64,000 bases of DNA, taken from assembly GCA_048268845.1 (NCBI GenBank), contig JBLWUQ010000003.1:248001-312000 (forward strand). Reading direction: 5' to 3'. Under the pieces are notes generated by a model that saw nothing but the letters and a program-made list of their open reading frames with translations, was not told where the DNA came from and searched no databases. Shown here piece after piece: positions 16,205 through 25,792 of this stretch. The stretch is from Muriiphilus sp048268845 (GTDB taxonomy: Bacteria; Pseudomonadota; Alphaproteobacteria; Rhodobacterales; Rhodobacteraceae). The position numbers and the translations under genes are program-made. Every line of letters starts with the position of its first letter. The stretch's first letter is position 1.

Positions 16205-16968
16205 CGCCGCTGCCTCCGGCCTTCCTCGGCCCGCCACTGGCACATCGCGCCTATCACGACCTTACCGCCGGCCGCCCGGAAAACTCGCGCGCTGCGATCC
16301 GGGCGGCGATCGCAGCGCGCTATGGCGTCGAGATCGACGTGCAGATGTCGGCCGATGGCGTTGCGATGGTGTTTCACGACTACCTTCTGGAACGCCTCAC
16401 CGGGCGGCCCGGCGCAGTGCAGCACTTCAGCGCCGCCGATCTTGCCACGACCCGGCTGATCGGCGGCGGCGAGGGCATTCCAACGCTGGCCGAGGTTGTG
16501 GCGCTGATCGCGGGCCGGGCACCGCTGCTGATCGAGATCAAGGATCAGGACGGCGCGATGGGGCCGGATGTCGGGCGGTTGGAAGCTGCCGTCGCGGCTG
16601 ACCTTGCCGGTTACGGCGGCCCGGTCGCGGTGATGTCGTTCAATCCGCATTCCGTCGCGGCCTTCGGCGCCGCCGCCCCGGATATCGCGCGCGGGCTGAC
16701 GAGTTGCGCCTTCGTCCCCGAAGACTGGCCGTCCCTGAACGAAAGAACCCTCGTGGCCCTGCGCGGGATGCCCGACATCGACCGGATCGGCGCGACGTTC
16801 ATCAGCCACGACGCCAGCGACCTGACCAATCCGCGCGTCGCCGAGCTGAAGGCGCAGGGTCTGCCTGTGCTGTGCTGGACCATCCGCTCGCCCGAGGCCG
16901 AAACACAAGCGCGTGAGATCGCCGACAACGTGACCTTCGAAGGCTACGCCGCCGCCCTGCCCGCTTGA
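16201..16968 (+). CDS. Glycerophosphodiester phosphodiesterase family protein
   Basis: TIM-barrel GDPD enzyme of 255 residues that hydrolyses glycerophosphodiesters to glycerol-3-phosphate and an alcohol. Family residues are present in order: AHRAYHD (H15-R16), RPENSRAA with E27-N28, GVEIDVQ, VFHD and LIEIKD, with the C-terminal PVLCWTIRS strand. No signal peptide is seen, so it is cytosolic. Its start overlaps the RidA gene, suggesting one transcript that continues to the FemAB-like gene. Confidence 0.9.
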   Translation: MTPLPPAFLGPPLAHRAYHDLTAGRPENSRAAIRAAIAARYGVEIDVQMSADGVAMVFHDYLLERLTGRPGAVQHFSAADLATTRLIGGGEGIPTLAEVVALIAGRAPLLIEIKDQDGAMGPDVGRLEAAVAADLAGYGGPVAVMSFNPHSVAAFGAAAPDIARGLTSCAFVPEDWPSLNERTLVALRGMPDIDRIGATFISHDASDLTNPRVAELKAQGLPVLCWTIRSPEAETQAREIADNVTFEGYAAALPA

Positions 16969-17016
16969 CGCCCCGAACCCCGTCGCCTCCAATGCACCCG
17001 TAAGGCAGGCAGGATC

Positions 17017-18186
<1,170 letters not shown>

Positions 18187-18233
18187 ACTTGTCGGGCTCG
18201 GATCATATATTCAAATAAACGAATGGAGCAAAC

Positions 18234-18620
18234 ATGACCTATACCATTGACCGCAAATTTCCCGGCGCCGACTTCGACGAGATCGACGCGCGCACCCGCA
18301 AGGCCCTGGCCGATAACGGCTTTGGCGTGCTGACCGAGATCGACGTCAAGGCGACGATGAAGAAGAAGATCGACAAGGACATGGATGGCTATCGAATCCT
18401 TGGCGCCTGCAATCCGGGCATGGCCTGGGAGGCGATCGGGCAGGAGCCGCGCGTCGGCGCGATGCTGCCCTGCAACGTCATCCTGCGCGAGGTTGACGGC
18501 GGCGTCGAGGTTTCGGCGGTCGATCCGCTGGCCTCGATGGCCGGGATCGACAACGACAAGTTGAAAGCGGTCGCCGGCAAGGTCGGTGACATGATGAAGA
18601 CTGTGGTTGCCGCGATCTGA
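18234..18620 (+). CDS. DUF302 domain-containing protein
   Basis: Small protein of 128 residues consisting of one DUF302 domain (YTIDRKFPGADFDEIDARTR; YRILGACNPGMAWEAI; MLPCNVILRE). DUF302 proteins have an alpha/beta fold related to TT1751 and no settled function; many bind ligands or accompany redox genes. The upstream gap is AT-rich (CATATATTCAAATAAACG) and probably holds its own promoter. A GC hairpin follows the stop. Confidence 0.88.
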   Translation: MTYTIDRKFPGADFDEIDARTRKALADNGFGVLTEIDVKATMKKKIDKDMDGYRILGACNPGMAWEAIGQEPRVGAMLPCNVILREVDGGVEVSAVDPLASMAGIDNDKLKAVAGKVGDMMKTVVAAI

Positions 18621-18625
18621 GGTGA

Positions 18626-18648
18626 CGGGGCCGCCTTGCGCGGCCCCG
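18626..18648. terminator. Hairpin between convergent DUF302 and peroxiredoxin genes
   Basis: Perfect 9-bp stem CGGGGCCGC / GCGGCCCCG with a five-base loop, six bases after the DUF302 stop and six before the end of the convergent peroxiredoxin gene. There is no T-run on either side, so it may work as a bidirectional pause/Rho-linked end rather than a classical terminator. Confidence 0.5.
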
Positions 18649-18653
18649 ACCTT

Positions 18654-19142
18654 CTACAGCGCGTCCAGCATCGTCTCGCCCGCCGAGATCTCGCACTGGC
18701 CGGGCGAATCCTCGACGTTCAGCACCTTGACCACCCCGTCGACCACCAGCATGGAATAGCGTTTCGACCGCGCGATCAGCCCGGCGGGCGGCGCGTCAAA
18801 GCGCATTCCGATTGCTTCGGTGAATTCGGCCGCCGGATCGCCCAGCATGGTGATGCCCGCCTGCGAAGCCCCGGTGTCGCGCCCCCAGACATCCATCACG
18901 AAGGCGTCGTTGACGGCGACGCAGATCACCTCGTCGACGCCCTTCGCGCGCAAATCGTCATGCACCCGGATGAAGCTGGGCACATGCGCCGAATGGCATG
19001 TCGGCGTATAGGCACCGGGCACCGCGAAGATCACCACGGTCCGTCCCTTGAGCTTGTCGCCCAGCGCCACCTGCTCCGGCCCGTCCGGCCCCATGCCCGA
19101 CAGATTTGCCCCCGGTAGCCTGTCACCCACTGCGATTGTCAT
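18654..19142 (-). CDS. Peroxiredoxin, Prx5 type
   Basis: Thiol peroxidase of 162 residues that reduces peroxides with glutathione or glutaredoxin. The peroxidatic Cys is C49 in PGAYTPTCHSAHVP, with the conserved Thr two residues before it, and a second Cys at C150 (PGQCEIS) can act as resolving residue. Length and motifs match the Prx5/AhpC-TSA2 group. It is divergent from the ferredoxin reductase gene, with an 81-bp shared promoter region. Confidence 0.93.
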   Translation of the reverse strand: MTIAVGDRLPGANLSGMGPDGPEQVALGDKLKGRTVVIFAVPGAYTPTCHSAHVPSFIRVHDDLRAKGVDEVICVAVNDAFVMDVWGRDTGASQAGITMLGDPAAEFTEAIGMRFDAPPAGLIARSKRYSMLVVDGVVKVLNVEDSPGQCEISAGETMLDAL

Positions 19143-19223
19143 TTGCTTGTCTCCTGTTCACGTTTGCGTTCCATATACCCACGACTATAGGGTTCTGGAC
19201 CAGAGGGATAAGAGGATATCGTG

Positions 19224-20429
19224 ATGAGTCATGTGGTTGTGATCGGGGCCGGGCAGGCCGCGGCGTCGCTGGTGGCGAAGCTGCGGCAGAAGGGCTTTGA
19301 CGGGCGGATCACGGTGATCGGCGACGAACCCGCGCCGCCCTATCAACGCCCGCCGCTGTCCAAGGCCTATCTGCTGGGCGAGATGGAGTTGGAGCGGCTT
19401 TATCTCAGGCCACACAGCTTCTACGACGATCACCACATCACGCTGCGGCTGGGCGAACGGGTCGACGCGATCGACCGCGAGGCGAAGGTCCTGCATGTCG
19501 GAGGGCACCGGGTTTCCTATGACATTCTGGCGCTGACCACCGGGTCGGTGCCCAACCGGCTGCCGGCGAAGATCGGCGGCGATCTGCGCGGGGTCTACAC
19601 GGTTCGCACGCTGGCCGATGTCGACGGCATGGCGCACGAGTTCGCCGAGGGCCGGCGCGTGCTGGTGATCGGCGGCGGCTATATCGGGCTTGAGGCGGCG
19701 GCGGTGGCGGCCAGGAAGGGGTTGAAGGTCACGCTGATCGAGATGGCAGAGCGCATCCTGCAACGGGTCGCGGCGCCCGAAACCTCGACGTTCTTCCGCA
19801 AGCTGCACGGCGAGCACGGTGTCGATATTCGCGAGGGCTGTGGGCTCAGGGCGCTTACCGGAGAGGGTCATGTGAGCGGCGCGGAGCTGACCGATGGCAG
19901 CCATCTCGACGTCGATTTCGTCATTGTCGGAGTCGGCATCCGTCCCGATACCGGGCTGGCCGAGGAGGCCGGGCTTGAGATCGACAACGGCATCAAGGTC
20001 GACGCCCACGGGCGCACCTCGGATGCCTCGATCTGGGCGGCGGGCGATTGCGCCTCGTTCCCGCAAGGGGGTGGCAGGCTGCGGCTGGAAAGCGTCGGCA
20101 ACGCCATCGACATGGGCGAGTTGGTGGCCGAGAACATGATGGGCGCGGGTATCGAATATGTCGCGAAACCGTGGTTCTGGTCGGATCAGTATGACGTGAA
20201 ACTGCAGATCGCGGGGCTCAGCACCGGCTATGACGACATTGTCGCGCGCGCCTCCGATGGCGGCGAGAGTTTCTGGTATTTCCGTGGCGAAACCCTGATC
20301 GCAGTGGACGCAATGAACGATCCGCGCGCCTACATGGTCGGCAAGCGCCTGATCGAGTCCGGCAGATCCGCCGACAAGGCCATCGTTGCCGACCCGGACA
20401 GCGACCTCAAGGCGCTGCTCAAGGCGTGA
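19224..20429 (+). CDS. FAD-dependent ferredoxin reductase (putidaredoxin reductase type)
   Basis: NAD(P)H-dependent flavoprotein of about 401 residues that passes electrons to a [2Fe-2S] ferredoxin. It has an N-terminal FAD site (VVVIGAGQAAAS), the PPYQRPPLSKAYL region, a second GXGXXG NAD site (VLVIGGGYIGLEAAAV), IWAAGDCA near the FAD and a C-terminal reductase domain. The ATG at 19224 is preferred over the GTG three bases earlier because of its spacing from AAGAGGA. No ferredoxin or P450 gene is adjacent. rsmD overlaps its stop. Confidence 0.9.
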   Translation: MSHVVVIGAGQAAASLVAKLRQKGFDGRITVIGDEPAPPYQRPPLSKAYLLGEMELERLYLRPHSFYDDHHITLRLGERVDAIDREAKVLHVGGHRVSYDILALTTGSVPNRLPAKIGGDLRGVYTVRTLADVDGMAHEFAEGRRVLVIGGGYIGLEAAAVAARKGLKVTLIEMAERILQRVAAPETSTFFRKLHGEHGVDIREGCGLRALTGEGHVSGAELTDGSHLDVDFVIVGVGIRPDTGLAEEAGLEIDNGIKVDAHGRTSDASIWAAGDCASFPQGGGRLRLESVGNAIDMGELVAENMMGAGIEYVAKPWFWSDQYDVKLQIAGLSTGYDDIVARASDGGESFWYFRGETLIAVDAMNDPRAYMVGKRLIESGRSADKAIVADPDSDLKALLKA

Positions 20430-20986
20430 GGATCATTGCCGGGCAATATCGCGGCCTGACGCTGGCCTCTGTCGGCAAGGGCGACGCGGCGGCGCATCTG
20501 CGCCCGACCTCGGACCGGGTGCGCGAAAGCCTGTTCTCGATGCTGGCGGGCGGGCGGTTCGGCGATCCGATCACCGATGCACGGGTCCTCGACCTGTTTG
20601 CTGGCACCGGCGCGCTGGGGCTCGAGGCGCTGTCGCGCGGCGCGGCCTGGGCCACTTTCGTCGATGACGGGCGCGTGGCGGCGCAGTTGATCCGCCAGAA
20701 CATCGCCAAATGCCGCGCCGAGGGCGAAACGGCGTTCATCACCCGCGACGCCATCCGGCTCGGGCCGAACCCCGGCGCGGCGCATGACCTCGTGTTCCTC
20801 GACCCGCCCTATGGCATGGGGTTGGGGGAAAAGGCACTGGCGGCGGCGCTTGCGGGCGGCTGGATCGCGCCGCGTGCCCTGGTGGTGTGGGAGGACAGCG
20901 CCGCCATGCCACCGCCAGAGGGCTTCACGGCATTGGACAGCCGCAGATACGGCGATACCTGGATCACGTTGCTGGAGGCGTCATGA
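20426..20986 (+). CDS. rsmD: 16S rRNA (guanine(966)-N(2))-methyltransferase
   Basis: SAM-dependent methyltransferase of 186 residues modifying G966 of 16S rRNA in the 30S subunit. Motifs: MRIIAGQYRG, the RPTSDRVRESLF family signature, SAM-binding VLDLFAGTGALGLEAL and catalytic FLDPPYG. It starts at a GTG overlapping the previous stop by four bases, so translation is coupled to the reductase gene. Confidence 0.94.
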   Translation: MRIIAGQYRGLTLASVGKGDAAAHLRPTSDRVRESLFSMLAGGRFGDPITDARVLDLFAGTGALGLEALSRGAAWATFVDDGRVAAQLIRQNIAKCRAEGETAFITRDAIRLGPNPGAAHDLVFLDPPYGMGLGEKALAAALAGGWIAPRALVVWEDSAAMPPPEGFTALDSRRYGDTWITLLEAS

Positions 20987-21002
20987 CCGGGTTTGGCGAG
21001 CG

Positions 21003-21815
21003 CTATTCCCGCTCATAGGTCGGGTGGAATTTTCCGGCAGGCGACAGCGTGAAGATCTCGACCCCGGTCGCGGTCACGCCGACCGAGTGCTCGAACTGCG
21101 CCGACAGCGACTTGTCGCGCGTCACCGCCGTCCAGTCATCGGCCAGAACCTTGGTTTCGGGACGGCCAAGGTTCACCATCGGCTCGATCGTGAAGAACAT
21201 GCCTTCTTCCAGAACCGGCCCCGATCCGGCGCGGCCGTAATGCAGCACGTTGGGCGGCGCGTGGAACACCCGCCCCAGCCCGTGCCCGCAAAAGTCGCGC
21301 ACCACGCTCATCCGCTGCGCCTCGACATAGGTCTGGATCGCGGCGCCGATGTCGCCGAAGGTATTGCCCGGCCTGACCGCCTCGATCCCCTTCATCAGCG
21401 CCTCATGCGTCACCTCGATCAGCCGTTCGGCCTTGCGCGGCAGTTTTCCCGCCACATACATCCGCGAGGTGTCGCCGAACCAGCCATCGACGATCACCGT
21501 CACGTCGACGTTCAGGATATCGCCGTCCTTCAGCCGCTTGTCCGACGGGATGCCGTGGCAGACGACATGGTTGATCGAGATGCAGGTGGCGTGCTGATAG
21601 CCCTTGTAGCCGATCGTTGCCGAGGTCGCGCCGGCCTCGTTCACCATGTCCTCGACGGCCTTGTCGATCTCGCCGGTGCTCGCCCCCGGCTGCACCATCG
21701 GGGCGACGCGGTCGAGGATCTCGGCCGCCAGACGCCCGGCCTTGCGCATACCCTCGAAATCCGCGTCTTCATGGATGCGAATTCCGTTCTTGGTGATGCG
21801 GCCGCGAGTGTCCAC
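21003..21815 (-). CDS. map: Type I methionine aminopeptidase
   Basis: Cytosolic enzyme removing initiator methionine (270 residues). Metal ligands are visible: the Asp in NVDVTVIVDGW, GDTSRMY, the His in CGHGLGRVFH, the Glu in FFTIEPMV and the Glu in QFEHSVGV. The start is placed at a GTG because an AAGGAGAG ribosome binding site lies six bases before it and the resulting N-terminus (DTRGRITKNGIRI) matches relatives; the in-frame ATG 27 bases upstream has no such site. Confidence 0.93.
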   Translation of the reverse strand: MDTRGRITKNGIRIHEDADFEGMRKAGRLAAEILDRVAPMVQPGASTGEIDKAVEDMVNEAGATSATIGYKGYQHATCISINHVVCHGIPSDKRLKDGDILNVDVTVIVDGWFGDTSRMYVAGKLPRKAERLIEVTHEALMKGIEAVRPGNTFGDIGAAIQTYVEAQRMSVVRDFCGHGLGRVFHAPPNVLHYGRAGSGPVLEEGMFFTIEPMVNLGRPETKVLADDWTAVTRDKSLSAQFEHSVGVTATGVEIFTLSPAGKFHPTYERE

Positions 21816-21931
21816 TGGTCTCTCCTTCGGTATTTGGGGCATTAGATAAGACAGATCGCGGTTAAGGACCAGTCTACCCAGCGCTCTCTGGGGACGGATT
21901 CTGCGCCTTCCTGCCGCCAATGCCTTCACGA

Positions 21932-22645
21932 TCAGGCGACCGGAAGGATAACCGGCAGGGCTGGACCCAGCGTGATGCCCTTGGGCGAAATGTTGGCGCC
22001 ATGCGCGATCACCTCGACTCCGGCGCCATGAGCCGCCATCAGCGCGCGGGCATAATCGGGGTCGATGTCATGCGCGATCCGCACTTCGCTGGCATCTGTG
22101 CGCTGCACGAGAAACAGGACAACCGCGCGGTCGCCCTGCCGGGCCATCACCGAAAGCTCCTGCATATGCCGCGCGCCGCGCGCGGTTCGCGCGTCGGGAA
22201 ACTCGGCGACACCGGGGCGGCGGCAGAGCGTCACCGATTTGACCTCGACCCAGGCATCGGGCAGGTCCTCGGCGGACAGCAGGAAATCCACCCGGCTGTT
22301 CGCGCCATATTTCACCTCGGGGCGCACATCGGTGTAGCCCGCCAGCGCCGGCACCTCACGCGAACCAAGCGCCGCCTTCAGCACCCGGTTGGGCAGCGCG
22401 GTATCGACGCCGGTGAAATGCCCGTCGATATGTTCGACCAGCCGCCAGCCGTAATCGAGCTTTTTCCTGGGGTCGTCGTTCGGCTCGAGCCAGATCCGCG
22501 TGCCCGCCACCGCAAGGCCAAGCATCGAGCCGGGATTGGCGCAATGCGCGGTGATCTCGCGCCCGTCCTCGAGCCGGCAATCGGCCAGGAAGCGTTTGTA
22601 GCGGCGGATCAGCGTGGCAGGGATGAGGGGGGTGGCAAACTCCAT
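21932..22645 (-). CDS. sfsA: DNA/RNA nuclease SfsA
   Basis: SfsA family protein of 237 residues with the OB-like N-terminus (MEFATPLIPATLIRRYKRFL), HCANPGSMLGL, the catalytic-site segment YGANSRVDFLL, AWVEVKSVTL, FPDARTARGARHM and a C-terminal NISPKGITLG strand. The family was named from sugar fermentation stimulation but is now viewed as a restriction-endonuclease-fold nuclease. It is transcribed leftward toward map and divergent from the CinA-type gene. Confidence 0.93.
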   Translation of the reverse strand: MEFATPLIPATLIRRYKRFLADCRLEDGREITAHCANPGSMLGLAVAGTRIWLEPNDDPRKKLDYGWRLVEHIDGHFTGVDTALPNRVLKAALGSREVPALAGYTDVRPEVKYGANSRVDFLLSAEDLPDAWVEVKSVTLCRRPGVAEFPDARTARGARHMQELSVMARQGDRAVVLFLVQRTDASEVRIAHDIDPDYARALMAAHGAGVEVIAHGANISPKGITLGPALPVILPVA

Positions 22646-22754
22646 GCCCGCAACATGGGTGGGAGTGGCAAAGATGTCCATGCGACGATGACCGATTGGA
22701 AACCTTTGGGGCGTGGAGTAACCTGACAGGCGAACAACCACTGCGGGGAATACC

Positions 22755-23486
22755 ATGCCCAATCCGACTGCCGCGATGCTCGTGATCGGCGATGAAATCC
22801 TGTCGGGCCGCACCCGTGACGCCAACATACACCAACTGGCGCAGGCGCTGACCGGCCACGGCATCGACCTGCGCGAATGTCGGGTGGTGCGCGACGATCA
22901 CGACAGCATCGTCGCTGCGGTGCGGGCGCTGTCCGATGGCTACGACCACGTCTTCACCTCGGGCGGAATCGGGCCGACGCATGACGACATCACCGCTGAT
23001 GCCATCGCGGATGCCTTCGGCGTGCCGATCGACATCCGCGACGACGCCCGCGCGACCCTGATGGCCTATTTCGAGAGCCGCGGGGTCGAGGCGACGCCGG
23101 CGCGGCTGCGCATGGCGCGCATCCCCGATGGCGCCGTGCTGATCGACAACCCGGTGTCGATCGCACCCGGCTTCACGCTGAAGAACGTGCATGTCATGGC
23201 CGGAATTCCGATCATTTTCGAGGCCATGGTGGCCAGCGTCCTGCCGCAGATCACCGGCGGCAGGCCGCTTCTCAGCCAGACGCTGCGGGTGGGCCTGGCC
23301 GAGGGCACCATTGCCGGGCCTCTGGGTGAACTGGCGGCGCGTTACCCGGACCTCTCGATCGGCTCCTACCCGTTCAGCACCAACGGCGTGTTCGGGGCCA
23401 ATATCGTGATCCGCGGCCATGACGGCGCCCGGCTCAGCGCGGCGATGCTGGAGCTTTCCGCGCTGTTTTCCGAGTCGGTCGGATGA
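22755..23486 (+). CDS. Molybdopterin-binding/CinA N-terminal domain protein
   Basis: Stand-alone MoCF-fold protein of 243 residues corresponding to the N-terminal (COG1058) half of CinA: AAMLVIGDEILSGRTRDANI, the VFTSGGIGPTHDDITADA loop and PGFTLKNVHVMAGIP. This module in CinA is an ADP-ribose/NAD-related pyrophosphatase; the nicotinamide deamidase half is absent. It overlaps the GNAT gene by four bases. Confidence 0.88.
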   Translation: MPNPTAAMLVIGDEILSGRTRDANIHQLAQALTGHGIDLRECRVVRDDHDSIVAAVRALSDGYDHVFTSGGIGPTHDDITADAIADAFGVPIDIRDDARATLMAYFESRGVEATPARLRMARIPDGAVLIDNPVSIAPGFTLKNVHVMAGIPIIFEAMVASVLPQITGGRPLLSQTLRVGLAEGTIAGPLGELAARYPDLSIGSYPFSTNGVFGANIVIRGHDGARLSAAMLELSALFSESVG

Positions 23487-24226
23487 CCAGACCGCTGGCC
23501 CTGCCCAGCGCCGAGCGGCTGATCGAGGTCTGCGAGGTGACCTGGCCGCCTGCCAGCCGACAGCGCATCGGCGCCTGGACGATCCGCGACGGTCAGGGCG
23601 GCGGGCAGCGGGTATCGGCGGCAACCGAGGATTGGCCGGTGACCGACGCCGATCTGCCCGTAGCCGAGGCCGCGATGCGCGCGCTGGGACAGGCACCGCT
23701 GTTTCAGGTCAGGTCAGGCGAGGATGGTCTCGATGCGCTTCTGGCACGCCACGGCTATGACCTGCACGACCCGGTTAACATCTACGCGATGCCGGTGGCC
23801 GAGCTCATGGGCGATGAGATCCCGATGGGCTTTGCCTATGCGATGTGGCCACCGCTGGAGCTTGCAAAGGAAATCTGGAACGAAGGCGGTGTCGGCGCGG
23901 GGCGTCTGGCGGTGATGAACCGCGCGCCGGACCCCAAGGCGGCGATCCTGGTCCGGGTCGGCGACAGCCCTGGCGGCGTCGGCTTCATCGGCGTCCACGA
24001 CGGCATCGCGATGCTGCACGCGATGCATGTCCTGCCCGAACATCGTCGCAGGGGCGCGGCCCGGCTGATCCTGAAAAAAGCGGCGCACTGGGCGGCAGAA
24101 AACGGCGCAGACGTCCTCAGCCTGATCGTGACGCAGGGAAACCACGCCGCTAACCCCCTATATGTATCGCTTGGCATGCGGCTGGTAGGCCACTATCACT
24201 ACCGCCGATTGGCGGAAGGAAATTGA
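23483..24226 (+). CDS. GNAT family N-acetyltransferase
   Basis: Acetyl-CoA-dependent acetyltransferase of 247 residues. The C-terminal GNAT domain has the acetyl-CoA loop LPEHRRRGAARLIL (motif A) and the final NPLYVSLGMRLVGHYHY strands. The N-terminal half (about residues 1-110) is a GNAT-like but motif-poor region, so this is a two-lobed member. The substrate is unknown. It lies within a coupled run cinA-like / GNAT / AhpD-like / OmpA. Confidence 0.85.
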   Translation: MTRPLALPSAERLIEVCEVTWPPASRQRIGAWTIRDGQGGGQRVSAATEDWPVTDADLPVAEAAMRALGQAPLFQVRSGEDGLDALLARHGYDLHDPVNIYAMPVAELMGDEIPMGFAYAMWPPLELAKEIWNEGGVGAGRLAVMNRAPDPKAAILVRVGDSPGGVGFIGVHDGIAMLHAMHVLPEHRRRGAARLILKKAAHWAAENGADVLSLIVTQGNHAANPLYVSLGMRLVGHYHYRRLAEGN

Positions 24227-24227
24227 G

Positions 24228-24794
24228 ATGAGCGAAAAGATCACGGCGCTTGACCTGCCGATGCTGGACCCGTTGCCGGAAGCGACGCAGAAATACTTCG
24301 ACATCTGCGATGACAAGCTCGGGCTGGTGCCGAATGTGCTGAAGGCCTACGCCTTCGACATCGACAAGCTCAACGCCTTCACCGGGCTCTATAACGACCT
24401 GATGCTGGCGCCCTCGGGGCTGTCCAAACTCGAGCGCGAGATGATCGCGGTGGTGGTCAGTTCGCGAAACCACTGCTGGTATTGCCAGGTTGCCCACGGG
24501 GCCGCGGTGCGCGAATTGTCGGGCGATCCGGCGCTGGGCGAGGCGATGGTGATGAACTTCCGCGCCGTCGAGCTTTCGGCCCGCCAGCGCGCCATGCTGG
24601 AGTTTGCCGAAAAGCTGACCGATCACCCCGACAAGATCGACGAGCCCGACCGCGCCGCGCTGCGCGACGCCGGGTTTTCCGAGCGTGACATCTGGGACAT
24701 CGCCAATGTCACCGGGTTCTTCAACATGACCAACCGGGTTGCCGCCGCCACCGACATGCAACCCAATCCCGAGTATCACGCACAATCCCGATGA
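24228..24794 (+). CDS. Peroxidase-related (AhpD-like, carboxymuconolactone decarboxylase family) protein
   Basis: All-helical protein of 188 residues. The AhpD/CMD signature is NHCWYCQVAH with Cys at about 83 and 86 and His at about 90, the CxxC-x3-H thiol relay of alkylhydroperoxidase AhpD-like enzymes. The N-terminal section (PEATQKYFDICDDKLGLVPNV) marks the 'peroxidase-related enzyme' subgroup. A GGAAGGAAA ribosome binding site precedes the ATG. Confidence 0.88.
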   Translation: MSEKITALDLPMLDPLPEATQKYFDICDDKLGLVPNVLKAYAFDIDKLNAFTGLYNDLMLAPSGLSKLEREMIAVVVSSRNHCWYCQVAHGAAVRELSGDPALGEAMVMNFRAVELSARQRAMLEFAEKLTDHPDKIDEPDRAALRDAGFSERDIWDIANVTGFFNMTNRVAAATDMQPNPEYHAQSR

Positions 24795-25741
24795 TCCGCT
24801 GGACCACCCTTCTTCTTGGCGCCGCGCTGGTCGGCGTGCCGGCTGGCGGTTTCGCCACGTCCCTGTCGCTGCCGGCAGGGGCAAGTCTGCAACAGGAAAA
24901 GTCCGAAGCGGCGGGCACTTACCAGATGCCGATCGGCCCGTGGTCGGAAAGCACCGGTATTCCGGCGATGACGACATCGGGCCATGTCACCAAACAGGCC
25001 TGGCGGTTGGGCGGCAGCGGGCTGTCGCCCTATCAGATCCTTCTGGCCCTGCGCCAGCAATTGCTGGATGCGGGCTATCAGGTGCTGTTCGAATGTAGCG
25101 CCACCGATTGCGGCGGGTTCGATTTTCGCTTTGGCACGACGGTCATCAACGAACCGGCGATGCACATCGACCTGGGTGACTATCACTACCTCGCGGCACA
25201 GAAGCCCGGCGACGAACCCGACACGATCAGCCTGATCGTCAGCCGAAGCGTCTCGGCCGGGTTCGTGCAGATCATTCAGGTCGGGCCCGTCGCCGCCGCC
25301 CCCGCCGAGCCGCTGACCTCGACCAAGGCCGAACCCGACGCCGCGATGCCGGTGCCCCTGTCAGGCGAGATCGGGCCGGCGATGGAGGCTGTCGGGCGGT
25401 TCGTGCTGGGCGATCTGGTATTCGCCACCGGCTCGGCCGATCTTGGTCCGGGTGACTACGCCTCGCTGCGCGAGCTTGCCGGCTATCTGCGCGACAATCC
25501 CGCCAAGCGCGTCGCCCTTGTGGGCCATACCGACGCCACCGGCTCGCTTGCCGGCAATATCGGGCTGTCGAAACGCCGCGCGGAATCTGTCATGGCGCGG
25601 CTGGTGGCGGAATATGGCGTGCCGAAGGAGCAGCTCGAGGCCGAGGGCATCGGCTATCTCGCCCCGATCGCATCGAACCAGACCGACGAAGGCCGCAACG
25701 TCAACCGGCGGGTCGAGGCGATACTGGTCTCGACCAACTGA
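24791..25741 (+). CDS. OmpA family protein with DUF4892-like N-terminal region
   Basis: Exported protein of 316 residues. It has a signal peptide (to about residue 20), an uncharacterised middle region (about 30-165) with a Cys pair in FECSATDCGGFDF, and a C-terminal OmpA peptidoglycan-binding domain (about 205-316: VALVGHTDATGS, NIGLSKRRAESV, NRRVEAI). The middle region resembles DUF4892, which is only a moderate call. The OmpA part should bind peptidoglycan non-covalently. The start overlaps the AhpD-like gene by four bases. Confidence 0.85.
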   Translation: MIRWTTLLLGAALVGVPAGGFATSLSLPAGASLQQEKSEAAGTYQMPIGPWSESTGIPAMTTSGHVTKQAWRLGGSGLSPYQILLALRQQLLDAGYQVLFECSATDCGGFDFRFGTTVINEPAMHIDLGDYHYLAAQKPGDEPDTISLIVSRSVSAGFVQIIQVGPVAAAPAEPLTSTKAEPDAAMPVPLSGEIGPAMEAVGRFVLGDLVFATGSADLGPGDYASLRELAGYLRDNPAKRVALVGHTDATGSLAGNIGLSKRRAESVMARLVAEYGVPKEQLEAEGIGYLAPIASNQTDEGRNVNRRVEAILVSTN

Positions 25742-25743
25742 AA

Positions 25744-25765
25744 GAAGCGCCCGGCGGGGCGCTTC
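25744..25765. terminator. Hairpin between convergent OmpA-family and LysR genes
   Basis: Perfect 9-bp stem GAAGCGCCC / GGGCGCTTC with loop GGCG, starting three bases after the OmpA-family stop. It is symmetrical and sits between convergent genes, so it probably limits read-through in both directions. No long T-run follows on either strand. Confidence 0.55.
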
Positions 25766-25792
25766 GCTCAGATCGGGTTTTCGCAGAACGGC

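Noticed and set aside
21816..21842. ATG 27 bases upstream as the map start
   Set aside because: It lacks a ribosome binding site, whereas the downstream GTG has AAGGAGAG at ideal spacing and gives the conserved N-terminus.
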